This document shows, piece after piece, positions 31,380 to 34,335 of a stretch of DNA of 34,335 bases. Every line of letters begins with the position of its first letter. The stretch's first letter is position 1. This stretch comes from Gammaproteobacteria bacterium (GTDB lineage: Bacteria > Pseudomonadota > Gammaproteobacteria > Arenicellales > Poriferihabitantaceae): assembly GCA_009842505.1 (NCBI GenBank), contig VYFG01000099.1, positions 1 to 34,335 of the forward strand. The letters are read 5' to 3'. The notes under the pieces are model-generated. The model worked only from the letters and a program-made list of their open reading frames with translations. It was not told the DNA's origin and did no database searches. The translations under genes and the position numbers were made by a program.

Positions 31380-32171
31380 ATGCTTCTCGATCCGGATCAG
31401 TTCTATCTCAGCTTGGACCAGCGTAATTTCGCATCTGTCCCTTCGGTGATGCCGCGGGCTGAACTCGAATCTGCCGCGGGCAAGTTTCTCGAGTTCCTGG
31501 CACTGCCGGAAACACTCAAGCAGCAACTGCACTTTCCTGCACGCAGCCATCGTGCCAGCGCGGATGGATACACCGACAAGACGGACCTGGAGCGTAAGGA
31601 CTCCAAGCTGTTTTTTCACTGGAATCCGGTGCTCATGGAACGTGAACCGTGTCCTTCCCTGAGGGCTGCGGAACCTGTTGTCGACCGCTTCTTTGACGCC
31701 GCAGAGCAGATCTACCACCAGGCGGAAGCCACCCTGAACGCCATCTACACGCAGTGCCTGCCGGACTACCGGGAGCGGATTTTTCAGAGCAACCGCCTGA
31801 TCGACGGCATCCTGCGATTCCTGTGCTACTCACCATGTGCGGGGCAGGAGTTCTGCGCCCGGGCACATTTCGACAAGGGATTCAGCACACTGGCCTTGGG
31901 GGACAGTGCCCCTGGCCTGCGCATCGGCTGCTGCGACGCGCACCCGCTTTCCCACGTGCACCACCGGGACGGCAACGCGATCTTCATGCCCGCATGGATG
32001 CTGTTCCAGGCTTCGGGCGGCCGCATCAAGCCCGCCTGGCACGATGTCGTGCACCGGCCCGGGGAACAGGATGTCAGCGAGCTGTGCGCGCGCTGGTCCA
32101 TCGTGTTGTTCGTCAACGATCCGGCCACTCCGTTTTCTTCCTGGGACACCGTCCACACGCCCCTGCATTGA
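31380..32171 (+). CDS. Isopenicillin-N-synthase-like Fe(II) oxygenase
   Basis: A 263-residue protein matching the core of the IPNS/2-oxoglutarate Fe(II) oxygenase family. His163 and Asp165 (AHFDKG, followed by STLALGDSAPGLRIG) form the HxD metal pair; His221 in AWHDVVHRP is the distal ligand. The nearby RWSIVLFVND could hold the co-substrate-binding Arg238. The N-terminal domain is divergent from plant and IPNS proteins. The substrate is unknown, and no biosynthetic partners are adjacent. ATG 31380 has AAAAGGA about eight bases upstream; frames beginning at 31200 would add low-quality sequence. Confidence 0.72.
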   Translation: MLLDPDQFYLSLDQRNFASVPSVMPRAELESAAGKFLEFLALPETLKQQLHFPARSHRASADGYTDKTDLERKDSKLFFHWNPVLMEREPCPSLRAAEPVVDRFFDAAEQIYHQAEATLNAIYTQCLPDYRERIFQSNRLIDGILRFLCYSPCAGQEFCARAHFDKGFSTLALGDSAPGLRIGCCDAHPLSHVHHRDGNAIFMPAWMLFQASGGRIKPAWHDVVHRPGEQDVSELCARWSIVLFVNDPATPFSSWDTVHTPLH

Positions 32172-32367
32172 ATTCATCCCGCCGGGGCTGGCCGGTCCGA
32201 AGACCCCGCGATGCCGTTTCCCGTCATGCGGGTACCGAACGCGGGAGTAGGCATCCCGCGGATTCGCGAACATGCTTGCCGCCGGTGCGGGCCTGGCCGG
32301 GTCTGATCGGGATAACGATGGCGTCGGCCCCATGGGCCCGGCGCGCCGGACAATGCGGGCGCCTGAT

Positions 32368-33600
32368 TCAGCGTCGGGCCGGACCGGCTTCCCTTGCCGC
32401 CGCGCCTGGAGCCACCGCAGCCACCGCCACGATTCCGGCAGGCAGCAACAGTACCGCCGCGAAGATCATCACCGCCGCCACGGAGAGCATGGGGAAAAGC
32501 ACATCGAAGCCCCATCGGCCATGGACCCAGCCAATCAGCGGGACCGTGGATGCCATCACCGAAAACGTCACGATATAGCGCAGCGCATAGGCCCTGGCGC
32601 GCCACTCGCTTTTCGAGATTCGCCCCACCAGCACGTCGTTGATGGGGATCTGCCCGAATACCGCCAGCATGAACGCCAGTGAAATCAGGAGCGCGGCCAT
32701 GCCAGACAGCTGGGTCATGGCCAGCAGAAACACTGCCTGGATCAGGGCCAGGAGGGCGAAGATCCGCCGTATCGGGAAGCGGTCCACCAGCCAGCCCACG
32801 ATCAACTGGGCGAATGCCGCCACAGTAAACACCAGAAAGGCGTATCCGCCAATTGCAGTGGCGCTCTGGGCCAAATCGCCCAGCCGTTCTTCGAATACCT
32901 TGGGCAATGCGAACGTGGTGCTCTGGAACACCACCCCGCCGATTCCCGTGGTCACCAGTACGATAGCGAAAGCCCTGACCAGAACGTTCCGGGAATGGCC
33001 CGCCGCCGCCGTTTGACCGGGCCCAGTGCCGGCTGGCTCCGCGACCTGTCGGTGCTGTCGAAGGAAGCCGAGAAAACCAATCCCCACCAGTATCGACAAT
33101 ATCCCCGGATAAATGAAAGCCTGGCGCCAGCCCGCTGTGTCAATCAGGAATCCCGTGATCAATGCCGCGGACGCAACTCCCATGTTGCCGAAGATGCCGT
33201 TGATGGCCAGGGGAACCCCGGTGCGTTCCCTGCCCTGAACCACGAGGGCGAGTCCGACGGGGTGATAGATGGCCGCCATCGCTCCGACAAGGGTGAGATA
33301 TGCCGCCAACTCGAGCGGTGAATCGGCAAATCCCGCCAGGATGGAAGTGGCGCCGATGCCGACAAAGAACACCACGATCATTCCCTCTCGGCTCCATTTG
33401 TCCGCGAGCCAGCCGGCCGGGATAGCGCATACACCGAAAGCAACAAACCCGGGTGTGGCATAGGGAATCAGTTCCCCATAGGACATGTCCCATTCCGTTA
33501 CCAGCGTCAGGGCCGCGGCAGTGGCGAAGATCAGCACGAACAGGTGATCTAGGAAGTGCCCGATGTTGAGAAAGAGAAAACGGATGCGTTGTGTGGACAC
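32368..33600 (-). CDS. Major facilitator superfamily transporter
   Basis: A 410-residue protein with 12 predicted membrane helices. Loop motifs of the MFS are visible, such as AGWLADKWSREGM after helix 2 and GWLVDRFPIRR in the C-terminal half. The N-terminus RIRFLFLNIGHFLDHLFVLIF resembles fosmidomycin-resistance-like MFS exporters, but the substrate cannot be assigned. GTG 33600 is chosen because GGAAGAG precedes it; starts at 33681 (ATG) or 33693 would add a hydrophilic extension. The gene stands alone, with a 196-base gap to the oxygenase gene. Confidence 0.87.
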   Translation of the reverse strand: MSTQRIRFLFLNIGHFLDHLFVLIFATAAALTLVTEWDMSYGELIPYATPGFVAFGVCAIPAGWLADKWSREGMIVVFFVGIGATSILAGFADSPLELAAYLTLVGAMAAIYHPVGLALVVQGRERTGVPLAINGIFGNMGVASAALITGFLIDTAGWRQAFIYPGILSILVGIGFLGFLRQHRQVAEPAGTGPGQTAAAGHSRNVLVRAFAIVLVTTGIGGVVFQSTTFALPKVFEERLGDLAQSATAIGGYAFLVFTVAAFAQLIVGWLVDRFPIRRIFALLALIQAVFLLAMTQLSGMAALLISLAFMLAVFGQIPINDVLVGRISKSEWRARAYALRYIVTFSVMASTVPLIGWVHGRWGFDVLFPMLSVAAVMIFAAVLLLPAGIVAVAAVAPGAAAREAGPARR

Positions 33601-34067
33601 GGGCTCTTCCAGGGTTATCTTCGCTTGAGCTTGGTTTTGTTGGCCCTCGTCCCGGTGCGTCGAGCACCCCCCATGGACCATGAACAACTGCAATCATGAC
33701 CGGACGTGGAACCGTGAAGCTTACCAAACGCGCGGCAGGCGCGCTTTCTATTTCTTCCGGAGATACCGTGTTGTCGGGCCGGGGCCTGAAGATGAAGGCG
33801 GAAGGGCTGTCCTTCTCTGCCTGTGAGGGCTTGTGCAAGACGGGTAGATTGCCCGCGGTAGCCTGGAAGCAGGAAGCCCGGTCCTTCGGGGCGGGGAGCA
33901 GTCACGAAAGGCAGTGGTTGTTTTCCTTAGTGCCGATATGGCGGAACGCATCGAAAGCTTGGTTCATGGACCATCCGGACGGCAGTAATGCTATGATGTC
34001 CTTTCCGGGTCGTCCGCTCGATGAGAGTGGAACGGGGAATTACATTCGTCAGCATAATGAGAGAGCA
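33601..34067. other. 467-base divergent intergenic region
   Basis: This gap between the MFS gene (minus) and the substrate-binding protein gene (plus) has no supported coding sequence; the short minus-strand frames are low quality. It contains an extended -10 promoter at 33989-33997 and, just before it, a 12-base near-palindrome at 33961-33972 (GGTTCATGGACC). Confidence 0.45.
33989..33997 (+). promoter_or_regulatory. Extended -10 promoter upstream of the substrate-binding protein
   Basis: TGC directly followed by TATGAT makes an extended -10 element. TGGACC (33967-33972) lies 19 bases upstream as a weak -35. The -10 is 70 bases before the start codon. Confidence 0.4.
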
Positions 34068-34335
34068 ATGATGAAAGCCTTAGCCAAACTTATTCTTGGT
34101 TCCGCAGTATTGCTTGTGGCACCGTTTGCGGCTTCTGCCGATGCAGTCAGGATTGGATTCAACGCACCATTGACCGGATTCGCGGCGGCGGACGGCAATT
34201 CCGCCCTGATCGGCGCCCAACTCGGGGTGGAGCAGATCAATGCCGCAGGCGGCATCAACGGCGTGCCGATGGAACTCGTAGTCTACGACGACCAGGCAAG
34301 TCCCAAGGAGGCGGCGCCGCTTGCGGTGAAACTGA
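34068..34335 (+). CDS. ABC transporter substrate-binding protein, LivK type (partial)
   Basis: The first 89 codons of a secreted binding protein; the gene runs off the window end. MMKALAKLILGSAVLLVAPFAASA is a signal peptide with an AxA cleavage site. The mature start VRIGFNAPLTGFAAADGNSA and LGVEQINAAGGINGVPMEL are classic for the branched-chain amino-acid/amide binding family. Ligands in this family also include urea and aromatic acids, so the substrate is undefined. ATG 34068 or the following ATG 34071 may be used; GAGAG lies just upstream. Confidence 0.92.
   Translation, partial: MMKALAKLILGSAVLLVAPFAASADAVRIGFNAPLTGFAAADGNSALIGAQLGVEQINAAGGINGVPMELVVYDDQASPKEAAPLAVKL

Overview
The window looks like chromosomal DNA of a high-GC proteobacterium, most likely an uncultured gammaproteobacterium. 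This is inferred from gene content, dense GC-rich coding and short overlapping operons; no rRNA or marker gene fixes the taxonomy. I see no tRNA, rRNA, insertion sequence, CRISPR array or phage gene.

The outstanding region is 805-11184, a nearly complete bacterial sterol-biosynthesis locus. Five plus-strand genes are translationally coupled: a 3-beta-hydroxysteroid dehydrogenase/C4-decarboxylase-like SDR (SdmB-like), a Rieske oxygenase (SdmA-like), an ERG24-type sterol reductase, a CYP51 sterol 14-alpha-demethylase, and one 1152-residue reading frame that joins a squalene epoxidase to an oxidosqualene cyclase. Facing them is a sterol C24-methyltransferase (ERG6/SMT type). Divergent from that is a membrane protein whose layout matches EXPERA/EBP proteins, the family of the sterol delta8-delta7 isomerase. 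Together they could convert squalene to oxidosqualene, cyclise it, remove the 14-methyl and at least one C4-methyl group, reduce the delta14 bond, move the ring double bond and alkylate the side chain. No C5-desaturase, delta24-reductase or dedicated ferredoxin is visible here.

11331-16463 (minus strand) holds a GTP cyclohydrolase II and then an acyl-CoA dehydrogenase, a BisC/TorA-type molybdoenzyme and a divergent PanB-like protein, the last three probably one catabolic operon. 16875-23655 holds an AEC transporter, a GNAT acetyltransferase, an overlapping MmgE/PrpD plus MttB-family pair, and a ChrA-type transporter. The AEC and ChrA genes have long leaders with promoter-like elements and hairpins.

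23770-28588 (minus strand) holds a transsulfuration pair (cystathionine beta-synthase and a cystathionine gamma-synthase/lyase) and an enolase-superfamily enzyme coupled to an EamA transporter. 28885-34335 holds a COG2907-like flavoprotein, a secreted TPR protein, an isopenicillin-N-synthase-like Fe(II) oxygenase, an MFS transporter and the start of a LivK-type substrate-binding protein cut by the window end.
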